Shown piece after piece: positions 1-8,270 of a stretch of 64,000 nt of DNA. The DNA is from Ectobius pallidus (Eukaryota > Arthropoda > Insecta > Blattodea > Ectobiidae), in NCBI GenBank assembly GCA_964059195.1, contig CAXKWD010000006.1:15616530-15680529 (forward strand), given 5' to 3'. Made by a program: the position numbers and the translations under genes. Below the pieces are notes generated by a model. That model was given only the letters and a program-made list of their open reading frames with translations. It was not told the origin of the DNA and searched no databases. Each line of letters begins with the position of its first letter. The stretch's first letter is position 1.

Positions 1-2627
1 AACGGGACATCACAGACCAAGGGGTCGTCTCTCAGTGCGGGGAACTGTTCGAGAATAACATCGAACTTGCATTCCCACATCACATTGACAACATAACCCT
101 TTGATCGGATCTTGTCCAGTCGGCCCATGGTGTTCTCGTACCTCTCGGCATGGGATTCTGAAGAATCCATCATAGGTACATCTCGGTTTGGTTGACAGAG
201 ACAGCCATGATAATAACAGCCGAGAAATTCGAAAACCTCTCCTGTTTCATCACAGAAACCGTCCACCTTCCATTGGGGAAGTTCGGGAAGCCGTACTTCA
301 CGTCCGTTACCCGCATGACGTATAAATACATTCCTCTCCTTTGCTTCGTGGATAAGCCACATCAAAGACTTTTTAGAATGCCTGTCTGCTTTTCTATAGC
401 CACAGGAGGGAGCAATGCCAATGGTCTGAGGTTTAAGGAATAGCTGTCTAAATATTCTGTTACAGGCCGATGCAATAGTGATAGACTCTAGGAAAATATC
501 TATATTGGCAATTTGTTTGAACAGATTTTTAAAGAGAGTGCAGGCTTCTCTCAGTACAGTAACATCGGCCTGGCAATACCTCTCCAGTTCTACACGGGTA
601 TTGAACGGCAGATCTTTAACGGTCTCGAACCAAGTCTTGAAAACTTCTCTATCTTTCACAGACATGGTGTCCGGCCCGTAAAGATCTTGGTTCGGGTGAT
701 GTGGGAGAATACTGTTGAGGTTCTGTGCCGTATTCCACAAATGTGGAAAGTAGCCCTTAACAGCGTCTTTTAGGTCAAAGGTTTGAGGGAAACTACGCAG
801 AGGCAGCGGAATGAAGTTCAGACTGTCTAGAAAAGTTAGATGGTGCATCTTCATGCAAAGGATCTTGCATCCAGACATAATCAAGTCGGGAGTCCACTGT
901 TGCCTAATAGCGTAGTCGAGAATGAATTGGAGATCGAACGCTCGAGCATTGTGAGCAATAACAATGATCCTATCGAACGCTCTATCCTTTCTCAGATAGT
1001 CCATAAATCCACGGACGGGATCTTCCCAGAAAGAATGACTGCGTTGCCCGCATCTGGCACACTCTTCGTCTTGCGATGTCTCGCAAAGAGAACAAAACTG
1101 CTGTGCACAAATCAGATTGGGGACGTGAAGAAAGGTATTGTCTTTGATACGGGTATTCTGTGTTGTTTCTATATCGAATATCACATACAATACCTTGTTT
1201 GAACGTTTAGTCTCTTTCAGCGGTGCCATGTAACATTCATGTCCTGTCTCTGCTTGATTACTTTTACATACGGTACAATAAATTTTGAAACATTCATGTT
1301 TCCGCTGAAATGTCGTAAACTTGCCACAGTTTAGACAGTTCTGCATAGCCATGCATACAGTGCGCCCTTGAACCTTGGTACGCTTATGATTCTCGAAACA
1401 TCCCGGTCCGCGAAATTCTCTACGACAATCGGCACACTTCACCACCTTCTTGCTAGAATCGCAAGGAGGCACCGTTCGGCAACAAAAGCAGACGTAATGA
1501 CAGGAGTGTACTGCACCTTTAGTGAAGCCTTTAAGACAACCTGGACAAACGAATCGTTTAGCCATTGCAGAGGTCAGGTTTGTTATGGTATGGTAGTGTA
1601 AGGTGTCTGGGTCGTATAGTAAATACAGTATTTGTTTACCTACATTACCACCGTCGTAAATAATGGAGTCAAGATTAAATCCGCTATACACAACTAGTCT
1701 ATATGAATCCTTAAGATAGGCTTGAAGCTTCTCCAGCTCAGGGATACCTCCACCTCGCGAGAGATCGACACCTGAGTTTCTGATCAGATCGTCCACTTCT
1801 GCTTTGAGTTTTTTGCTTGTCATGTTGTTATCTATATATGTTTTATAAATTTTACGATCGCTTACTCTAGCAATAGCGATGATTATAGCGAATGCTAAAC
1901 AGTTCACGATTGCCTGTACGAAGACTACGCTTGTCTTCAAATGGGCAAGTACACCAGTCGTACGCCCCTTCATAGGAATACCGTCGCCGCGTCCTCCGTT
2001 TCCGTTCGGCATACGGACAATGTCCAGAACCAAACGCAAACGGTCGGTGGCATTGAAACGGGCGTTCGACTGGCATACTTTGCTTACGACGCCTGAAATC
2101 ACATCTACACTGATCTGATCTTTACGCCTAAAGGAGATACCAATCGGCTTATCGACCTCGTTTTCCTCATTGAAAATCGAGATCCCTACCATGTCATGGT
2201 CTCTCGTATCGACTAGGGCATGGTCTATAACGGCTTTAAGAGCCGTCTCAAAGGGGTTGGGTCCTGCATTTTCAGCTGGTTCTTTGAGTCGTACCACTAG
2301 CTGCAAGCCGGCAGAGTTGAACTTTTTGTACTCTTTACGAGTACTCTCGACAACTGTAAACAATGGGGAGGGTCGATTCTCCGAATTCGAAGAAGTACCC
2401 TCCCCCTCATTGCCAGACATCATATCCAACTCTTCCTCGCTTGAAACTAGCTCATCATTAGATTCAACAACTGCGTCGTCCTCCGAGTCTGACAGCGTCA
2501 CGGTCTCTATTGCATCATCTGAATCAGAACTAGAGACTGTATAAATCTCCGGCCTTGATTCAGATAGTGTAACACTATCCGTTTCGCTCTCAGAATCAGA
2601 GGAAATAATATAGATAGGGGCTGACAT
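1..2627 (-). CDS. Protein-primed family B DNA polymerase, 3' part missing at window edge
   Basis: An open frame of 875 codons without a stop begins at ATG 2627-2625 and continues past base 1. The enzyme would replicate a linear element by protein priming. Visible are an acidic Ser/Asp/Glu-rich N-terminus (about residues 1-85) and a hydrophobic segment NCLAFAIIIAIAR (about 240-252) resembling the conserved block before the exonuclease in Polinton polymerases. A cysteine-rich region (about 360-465) has CPGC, CFCC, CADC, CLNC and CTVC pairs. The 3'-5' exonuclease motifs are FDIETT (D485, E487), HNARAFD (H559, D565) and YCQAD (Y684, D688), followed by EFLGCYYHGC (about 801-809), typical of DNA_pol_B_2 proteins. 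The polymerase motifs A, B and C lie outside the window. All exonuclease residues are intact, so this copy is young or under selection. Short plus-strand frames here are antisense shadows. Confidence 0.85.
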   Translation of the reverse strand, partial: MSAPIYIISSDSESETDSVTLSESRPEIYTVSSSDSDDAIETVTLSDSEDDAVVESNDELVSSEEELDMMSGNEGEGTSSNSENRPSPLFTVVESTRKEYKKFNSAGLQLVVRLKEPAENAGPNPFETALKAVIDHALVDTRDHDMVGISIFNEENEVDKPIGISFRRKDQISVDVISGVVSKVCQSNARFNATDRLRLVLDIVRMPNGNGGRGDGIPMKGRTTGVLAHLKTSVVFVQAIVNCLAFAIIIAIARVSDRKIYKTYIDNNMTSKKLKAEVDDLIRNSGVDLSRGGGIPELEKLQAYLKDSYRLVVYSGFNLDSIIYDGGNVGKQILYLLYDPDTLHYHTITNLTSAMAKRFVCPGCLKGFTKGAVHSCHYVCFCCRTVPPCDSSKKVVKCADCRREFRGPGCFENHKRTKVQGRTVCMAMQNCLNCGKFTTFQRKHECFKIYCTVCKSNQAETGHECYMAPLKETKRSNKVLYVIFDIETTQNTRIKDNTFLHVPNLICAQQFCSLCETSQDEECARCGQRSHSFWEDPVRGFMDYLRKDRAFDRIIVIAHNARAFDLQFILDYAIRQQWTPDLIMSGCKILCMKMHHLTFLDSLNFIPLPLRSFPQTFDLKDAVKGYFPHLWNTAQNLNSILPHHPNQDLYGPDTMSVKDREVFKTWFETVKDLPFNTRVELERYCQADVTVLREACTLFKNLFKQIANIDIFLESITIASACNRIFRQLFLKPQTIGIAPSCGYRKADRHSKKSLMWLIHEAKERNVFIRHAGNGREVRLPELPQWKVDGFCDETGEVFEFLGCYYHGCLCQPNRDVPMMDSSESHAERYENTMGRLDKIRSKGYVVNVMWECKFDVILEQFPALRDDPLVCDVP

Positions 2628-2669
2628 TATTATTATTATTATTTTTGCTACACTCAAATATGACTGAAT

Positions 2670-2752
2670 CTGTAATGGAAAAATACAACACATGAATGTA
2701 ACGGAAATAATTAGCACTTGACTGTATGCGTTTTTAATGCATTACCACTCAC
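2670..2752 (-). other. Predicted 83-nt intron in the 5' leader of the polymerase gene
   Basis: On the minus strand a strong donor (AGAG|GTGAGT, GT at 2752-2751) is followed 83 nt later by a pyrimidine-rich acceptor (TTTTTCCATTACAG, AG at 2671-2670). Splicing would join a leader exon upstream of 2753 to an exon starting at 2669, 42 nt before the ATG. This is inferred from splice-site consensus only. Confidence 0.45.
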
Positions 2753-2907
2753 CTCTCTGTAACAACAAAGCTGTAAAACTGTTTCTCCGGTGATAAATCT
2801 CTAACTCTTTTCCTTGATTCAGCTACTACTTGTTCGAGTAATCTGTTCTGTTTCACCTTATATGTAGAAAGCGTTGTAGTACACTGAGACGTGGAAGTAA
2901 GATGCGT

Positions 2908-2916
2908 CTATTTATA
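2908..2916 (-). promoter_or_regulatory. Candidate TATA box for the polymerase gene
   Basis: TATAAATAG reads on the minus strand about 155 nt upstream of the predicted splice donor and 280 nt upstream of the ATG. It is the best core-promoter match between the start codon and the 127-bp repeats. There is no initiator evidence. Confidence 0.35.
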
Positions 2917-3042
2917 CTAGCTATCGAAATGTTATTTTTAGAAAGTATGAAGCTTAGGAATTTTCCTGTGTTGTAACGTATTTGCTATGTTTGCGTTATC
3001 TCTCTCTACTTACTTAAAGATATCTCAAGGTAGCTGTTACTA

Positions 3043-3360
3043 CGTCATCGAAAAGTTATTTAGAAAGCATGACCATGTCATAGTGTTGGTCGGAGAGTTT
3101 TGTATAAAAGACATGTATTTACAAGATCTTATCCTAACTTAGGAATGTACGGAAACATGTATCTATACACGTCATCGAAAAGTTATTTAGAAAACATGAC
3201 TACATCCTAGTGTTGCTCGGAGAGTTTTGTATAAAAGACATGTATTTACAAGATCTTATCCTAACTTAGGAATGTACGGAAACATGTATCTATACACGTC
3301 ATCGAAAAGTTATTTAGAAAGCATGACTACATCCTAGTGTTGCTCGGAGAGTAGCGTCAC
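3043..3360 (+). repeat. 127-bp tandem repeat, about 2.5 copies, with TATA boxes
   Basis: The motif CGTCATCGAAAAGTTATTTA recurs at 3043, 3170 and 3297, exactly 127 bp apart. The first two units carry TATAAAAG (3103-3110 and 3230-3237) on the plus strand; the third diverges before it. The box repeats as part of the unit and could be a duplicated promoter facing right, away from the polymerase, though no long frame follows. Confidence 0.85.
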
Positions 3361-3400
3361 GTTGGTGCATGTTGTGACATGTTTCAATTCTAACCCCATG

Positions 3401-4200
3401 ACGTCATAGAGCAAAGGACCTGAGTATGCGTGGTGGGATTTTTGCAAAAAGGGCACAACTAGGGCGTCGGAACACCATAGGACGAAAGGGCACATCGCAC
3501 GCTTTCATATGACACCCATGACGTCTTTTTGCCAAAAGGGCACAACTAGGGCGTCGGGGCGGCGTCGGAATACCATAGGACGAAAGGGCACAGCGCGGGC
3601 TTTCATATGATACCCATGACGTCATTTTGCCAAAAGGGCACAACTAGGGCGTCGGGGCGGCGTCGGAACACCACAGGACGAAAGGGCACATTGCGCGCTT
3701 TCATATGATACCCATGACGTATTTTTGGCAAAAGGGCACAACTAGGGCGTCGGGGGCGGCGTCGGAACATCTCAGGACGAAAGGGCACATCTCACGCTTT
3801 CATATGACACCCATGACGTATTTTTGGCAAAAGGGCACAACTAGGGCGTCGGGGGCGGCGTCGGAACATCTCAGGACGAAAGGGCACATCTCACGCTTTC
3901 ATATGACACCCATGACGTATTTTTGGCAAAAGGGCACAACTAGGGCGTCGGGGAAGGCGTCGGAACATCTCAGGACGAAAGGGCACTTCTCACGCTTTCA
4001 TATGACACCCATGACGTATTTTTGGCAAAAGGGCACAACTAGAGCGTCGGGGCGGCGTCGGAACACCATAGGACGAAAGGGCACATCGCACGCTTTCATA
4101 TGACACCCATGACGTATTTTTGCCAAAAGGGCACAACTAGAGCGTCGGGGAGGCGTCGGAACACCATAGGACGAAAGGGCACAACGCGGGCTTTCATATT
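3401..4200. repeat. 98-99-bp tandem array, about 8 units, each with a TGACGT motif
   Basis: The CCATGACGT core falls at ACGT positions 3401, 3521, 3619, 3717, 3816, 3915, 4014 and 4112, giving periods of 98-99 bp after a first spacing of 120. Each unit contains CAAAAGGGCACAACTAG, GCGTCGG repeats, GGACGAAAGGGCACA and GCTTTCATATGA. Several units read ATGACGTCAT, a palindromic CRE/ATF-type site. Units are more than 90% alike. Where three 99-bp units run together the array leaves repetitive frames open on both strands, which are not genes. Confidence 0.9.
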
Positions 4201-4565
4201 TGTTTTGTTGTGACACCGAAACTTCTTTAATTCAAACTATCTATATAATTAGGTGGAAACGCACACAATGAACATATATTAGCTTTTATTTTTACTTACA
4301 ATTTTCATAGCTCTGAACCACAAACATTTTGTACTAAAACTGTTATTATAAAATCCTTGAGTCAATTAATAAAGAGCGGCTTCACTATAAAAGCCCAGCG
4401 CAATCATTTTAAAAAAAAAAACAATAAACTGTCACTTAATTATTAGTAAATAAAAGAAAATATGATTACTTACCAGAGGATCAGATGGATGACTTCGCAA
4501 ACACACTATGAGGTCACTATTAACTTAGAACTGTACAGAAACATGTATTTATACAGAAAACTGAA

Positions 4566-4824
4566 ACACTTACATTAATGACGTCACACCTTTAAAATTC
4601 TCTCTCCCCCAAAGAGAAAAGATTGTATCATATATTTTATCCCTAAACAAGCCAAGGGATACATTCCAGGGCTACACTTCCGTGTTTTTTGTTGTTTCGC
4701 AAAAAAGATAAGCTGTTGAAAGGAATTCTTTTCCTCTTAGTCAGGATGTTATGTATAGTGTTTAGACGTCACACCTTTAAAATTCTCTCTCCCTTAAGAA
4801 AAACTTCCGTGTTACTGTTGTTTC

Positions 4825-4871
<47 letters not shown>

Positions 4872-4923
4872 TAAGCTGTTGAAAGGAATTCTTTTCCTCT
4901 TAGTCATGATGTTATGTATAGTG
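4566..4923 (+). repeat. About 190-bp tandem duplication with a 43-A tract
   Basis: GACGTCACACCTTTAAAATT is present at about 4580 and 4766. The block from ACTTCCGTG to ATGTATAGTG is present at 4675-4760 and again at 4803-4923. The second copy differs mainly by expansion of a 6-A run into an uninterrupted run of 43 A (4827-4869), so the poly(A) arose by local expansion rather than retroposition. Confidence 0.8.
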
Positions 4924-5019
4924 CTTGTTACAGTAACTCCATCCACATGCTAGATTTGCTAATAGGATATGAACGTTTTTTTCTTAGAACGTATTTGCAT
5001 AATAAACTACGTCATGGAG

Positions 5020-5220
5020 CAAAGGACATAAGTGGTATGAACCAGGGGATACCATAACACGTAAGAGCGTATCCTTTTGTTTGAAAAATTCCTATGACGT
5101 CATGGAGCAAAGGACCTCGCGTTGGTGCATGTCGTGACATGTTTCAAGGGGGGCGACGTCGCGACGCCGGGGCGGGGCCGGGTGGCGGCCATTTTCCTTT
5201 AAACGCCCACCCTTACTACT
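5020..5220. other. GC-rich terminal segment of the virus-like element
   Basis: Repeats of the 3360-3420 sequence (ATGACGTCATGGAGCAAAGG, GTTGGTGCATGTCGTGACAT) recur here in a different order. They are followed by a strongly GC-rich stretch with GGCGACGTCGCGACGCC at 5152-5168, out of character with the AT-rich surroundings. The segment ends at 5220, where host-repeat homology begins. A matching inverted copy at the other element end would be expected but lies outside the window. Confidence 0.5.
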
Positions 5221-5311
5221 TACGTAGTTGAGGAACTTCATATGTATTTAGAGAATTTTACCCTGAAGGAAGCCGAGGAGAAACTAAAATGTGGACAGTT
5301 TTAATTAATTA

Positions 5312-5414
5312 CACTGGGTAACAGCCAAAAAATCGTCCGGGGTTTCTCAGCGGAATTAGACTAATTTTGATGCCCTGAGTCCGAAAATGACCTTGGTTTT
5401 GCTCAATCAGGTCA
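5312..5414 (+). repeat. Left terminal inverted repeat of the 2.3-kb transposon
   Basis: The sequence from CACTGGGTAACAGCC to CTCAATCAGGTCA matches the reverse complement of 7508-7620. The inner 60 bp (AATTAGACTAATTTTGATGC onward) are nearly identical and the outer 40 bp more diverged. Confidence 0.9.
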
Positions 5415-5622
5415 ACTTTTTGAGATACAGCCATAAACCTGCCTGACGAGCTATACATACATATATGCTAATATCATATGTATGTATCACGGGTTTTGAG
5501 TTCAGTCATTTCTCTAAATTCGCTGCATAAAAATTAGCAGGAAAATAATCACAATTATTATTAATATTATTATTATTTTATAATATTATAATATAATATA
5601 ATAATATTATTATTACTTTCTG

Positions 5623-7293
5623 ATGGCTTCGCCGCAACGTTCATGCAGGAATAATCCTGACGTTTTCTGCTACATCTGCGGAGAATACACGCTGTCAGCG
5701 GACAGGAAGAACAACACAAGATTTGTGAAGCACGCATACCAGGCTTACTTTAAAGTCAAGCTAGGTGACCAAGATAAGTCGTGGGCTCCGCACACGGTGT
5801 GCAAGACGTGCGTGGAATACCTCAGGCGGTGGACTAAGGGCGCCAAAACTTCACTGAAGTTTGGGATTCCGATGGTTTGGAGGGAGCCCTTTGACCATGC
5901 ATCGGATTGTTACTTCTGCGCCATCAATACTACTGGCATCAACCGGAAGAATCGGCACAGCCTCCAGTACCCCGATCTTCCATCTGCCCGCCGTCCAGTT
6001 GCTCACTGCGAAGAAATACCTGTACCAGCGTTCACACAGCTTCCTCACATCGACGACGAGGCCACCACTTCAGACGACGTAGGAGATACAGAACAGGAGT
6101 ATGTAACACAAGACGGTCCGCAGCCCTTTTCACAATGTGAGCTTAATGATCTGGTTCGGGATCTCAGTTTGTCGAAGACTTCCTCAGAGCTGTTGGCCTC
6201 CAGACTCAAAGAGAAAAATCTACTTGGCGAGGACGCGCGTATCACTTTCTTCCGTAGAAGGCATGAGGAGTACATGGGCTACTTCTGCCAGGAGGAAGAC
6301 CTCGTGTACTGCCGAGATGTCGCCGGTCTTCTTCATAAACTCGGCGCTCCTACATACGATCCGACAGATTGGCGACTCTTCATTGACAGCTGCAAGCGCT
6401 CTTTGAAGTGTGTGCTCCTCCACAACGGGAACCAGATCGCCTCAATCCCTCTTGCGCACTCCACAACTCTCAAAGAGAAATATGAAGCAGTGAAGTATGT
6501 GCTTGACAAAATCCAATATAAGCAGCACCAATGGATGATCTGCGTCGACTTCAAGATGGTGAACTTTCTACTAGGTCAGCAGTCCGGGTTCACGAAGTAT
6601 CCATGCTTTATATGTATGTGGGACAGTCGAGACAGAGTCCAGCACTATGTAAAGAAAGAGTGGCCGGCGCGAGAGCAGTTAGTACCTGGGGCGAGAAACA
6701 TCATAAACGAACCTCTTGTTGACCGGGAGAAGATATTGATCCCACCGCTACACATGAAGCTTGGGTTAATGAAACAGTTCACGCGCGCTCTGGACAAGGA
6801 TGGGAGGTGCTTCAACTTCATGTGCGGAGCATTTTCTCGACTGACCATTGAGAAGCTCAAGGCCGGCATTTTTGATGGCCCACAGATACGGCAGCTCATA
6901 AAGGACACTGAGTTCCAAAACTCCATGAACACGCTTGAGTGCGCCGCCTGGAAATCGTTTGTGCAGGTGGTGAACAACTTCCTGGGGAACACGAAGGCAG
7001 CAAACCACCCCACACTCATCAGCAGCATGATAGAGGCCTTCCAAAAACTCGGGTGTTTGATGAGTATAAAGATGCACTTCCTCTTCTCACACATGGACAT
7101 GTTTCCTGAAAACCTTGGGGCGATGAGCGACGAGCAGGGAGAAAGGTTCCATCAGGACATGCGCCAAATGGAGGAGAGGTACCAGGGGAGGTGGGACGCA
7201 GTCATGCTGGCGGACTACTGCTGGTCGCTGAAGAGAGACAACCCAGCAGCTGCTCACACACGGAAATCGAAGAAACGCCGAAATCTGCCTTGA
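5623..7293 (+). CDS. Candidate transposase of an unnamed TIR transposon (556 aa)
   Basis: This is the only full-length open frame in the window, and it fills the element between its inverted repeats. The N-terminus looks like a metal-binding DNA-recognition module: C16/C19, C60/C63 (CKTC) and C96/C99 (CYFC). The central part has D309 in VDFKMVNFLLGQQ, then a C328-x2-C331 pair in YPCFICMWDSR with D334 and H341, then D418 in AGIFDGPQIR. The C-terminus has SHMDMFP (H490, D492) and EQGERFHQDM (E507, H510, D512), and ends in a basic tail (RKSKKRR). I recall similar proteins repeated in other arthropod and cnidarian genomes as uncharacterised predictions. A nuclease (RNase H-like DDE) fold is an inference from these acidic and Cys/His residues; catalysis is not shown. 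No frameshift or stop interrupts it. The start is chosen as the first ATG after the AT-rich leader. Antisense frames (for example 6645-7100) are shadows. Confidence 0.75.
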   Translation: MASPQRSCRNNPDVFCYICGEYTLSADRKNNTRFVKHAYQAYFKVKLGDQDKSWAPHTVCKTCVEYLRRWTKGAKTSLKFGIPMVWREPFDHASDCYFCAINTTGINRKNRHSLQYPDLPSARRPVAHCEEIPVPAFTQLPHIDDEATTSDDVGDTEQEYVTQDGPQPFSQCELNDLVRDLSLSKTSSELLASRLKEKNLLGEDARITFFRRRHEEYMGYFCQEEDLVYCRDVAGLLHKLGAPTYDPTDWRLFIDSCKRSLKCVLLHNGNQIASIPLAHSTTLKEKYEAVKYVLDKIQYKQHQWMICVDFKMVNFLLGQQSGFTKYPCFICMWDSRDRVQHYVKKEWPAREQLVPGARNIINEPLVDREKILIPPLHMKLGLMKQFTRALDKDGRCFNFMCGAFSRLTIEKLKAGIFDGPQIRQLIKDTEFQNSMNTLECAAWKSFVQVVNNFLGNTKAANHPTLISSMIEAFQKLGCLMSIKMHFLFSHMDMFPENLGAMSDEQGERFHQDMRQMEERYQGRWDAVMLADYCWSLKRDNPAAAHTRKSKKRRNLP

Positions 7294-7507
7294 ACTCTGA
7301 ACTTTTGTGTCATGTAACGCTCATTCTTATTATATTATGATAATTATGCTTATCAAATTTCATGTAGTAAATAAATAATGAATTAATTTGGATACGTTGA
7401 CTTTTATTCCTTGAGGGAAACGGAAAAAATCGTCAGGGGTTTATCAGCAGAAATGAGTGTTTCTTACGAAAAACATATTTTTTTGAAATTTCTGTAGAAA
7501 AAAATCC

Positions 7508-7620
7508 TGACCTGATTGAGCAAAACCAAGGTCATTTTCGGACTCAGGGCATCAAAATTAGTCTAATTCAGCTGAAAACCCCTGGACAATTTTCCAAAAG
7601 TTTTTTTTTGTTGCCCTGTG
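7508..7620 (-). repeat. Right terminal inverted repeat of the 2.3-kb transposon
   Basis: The reverse complement runs CACAGGGCAACA through the AATTAGACTAATTTTGATGC core to CAATCAGGTCA, mirroring 5312-5414. A partial relic of the TIR (AAAAATCGTCAGGGGTTTATC) also lies inside the element at about 7424-7444. Confidence 0.9.
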
Positions 7621-8270
7621 TTATCAATGAACAAAAGTACTAGTCCGGCATGGGAAAAATTTTCAAACATTTTCGAGAAAACATCATAAAATCATTAATA
7701 ACAATAACAAAAATCCCTTTAGGCAAGCCTACAAGCTGAGGTAGATTTCGAAGTGCTTTTGTTTTAATTTACTGTCGCTGCGTAGCACTCTTCATCTTTA
7801 GCCTTAGCATGACAAACCCGCAATAATAACTGCAAAAAAGAGGAAAGAGAACTTTTTAAAACATTCAAATCTCGCCTTATACGAGAACTATCAAGAAACT
7901 AGTTATTGATTTGTAGAGTACTCATCAAGAGCTTTTCAACGATACCCCACAAGACGTAGTTTCGAAAATTTCGAATTTCCATCCCCATACCCCCACCCCC
8001 ACTCGTACTCCCAAAACCACCGAATCGTTGGTGTCACTGTGAACTCCATAAGGAGTACTCTAATTTATTCAATCAAAGTTTCCCTCTATACTTCATAGGG
8101 GCCGAGATATAAATGTTTTAAAATTTCAACCCCCTCCCCCGACCACCCCCTTAGGCCAATTTTGCTCATTAACGAACTTGTCTGAACTATTGGGCCTAGA
8201 AATAACATAATAAAATTTGATTCAAATATCTTGAAAATTACGGCCGCTAGCGTGTAAAGATATATATGCA

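Larger units (their letters stand above)
1..5220 (-). mobile_element. Polinton/Maverick-like (virus-derived) element, right part only
   Basis: This stretch holds an uninterrupted protein-primed DNA polymerase frame, then 2.6 kb of non-coding repeat-rich DNA, and ends where homology to a hAT-like element begins (about 5220). Read inward from that end the sequence starts 5'-AGTAGTAAGGGTGGGCG; Polintons are known to begin with 5'-AG. No capsid, integrase, ATPase or protease gene is visible because the element runs off the left edge. An adintovirus-like or other polymerase-bearing element is the alternative. The class call rests on the polymerase and the terminus and is an inference. Confidence 0.55.
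5312..7620 (+). mobile_element. Intact 2309-bp DNA transposon with about 100-bp TIRs and one ORF
   Basis: The ends are CACTGGGTAACA and TTGCCCTGTG in inverted orientation, and long terminal inverted repeats flank a single intronless ORF. The paralogous empty site at about 60050-60075 (GTGGACAGTTTGAATTATC) shows the insertion interrupts an older repeat. TTA is present at both flanks (5309-5311 and 7621-7623), so the target duplication is probably TTA or TTAA-like; an extra AATT next to the left end makes the exact length ambiguous. I cannot place it in a named superfamily with certainty. Confidence 0.85.

Noticed and set aside
192..2544. Several plus-strand frames of 67-124 codons
   Set aside because: They are antisense to the continuous polymerase frame, which has recognisable motifs.
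3401..4200. CRISPR-like array
   Set aside because: Units are contiguous and similar along their whole length, without unique spacers, and the context is eukaryotic.
3404..4216. Repetitive open frames on both strands (up to 132 codons)
   Set aside because: They exist only because the 98-99-bp tandem units lack stops in some phases. Both strands are open and the peptide simply repeats.
4689..4874. Frame ending in poly-lysine
   Set aside because: Created by the 43-A tract.
6645..7100. 151-codon minus-strand frame
   Set aside because: Antisense shadow of the 556-residue ORF; no motif.
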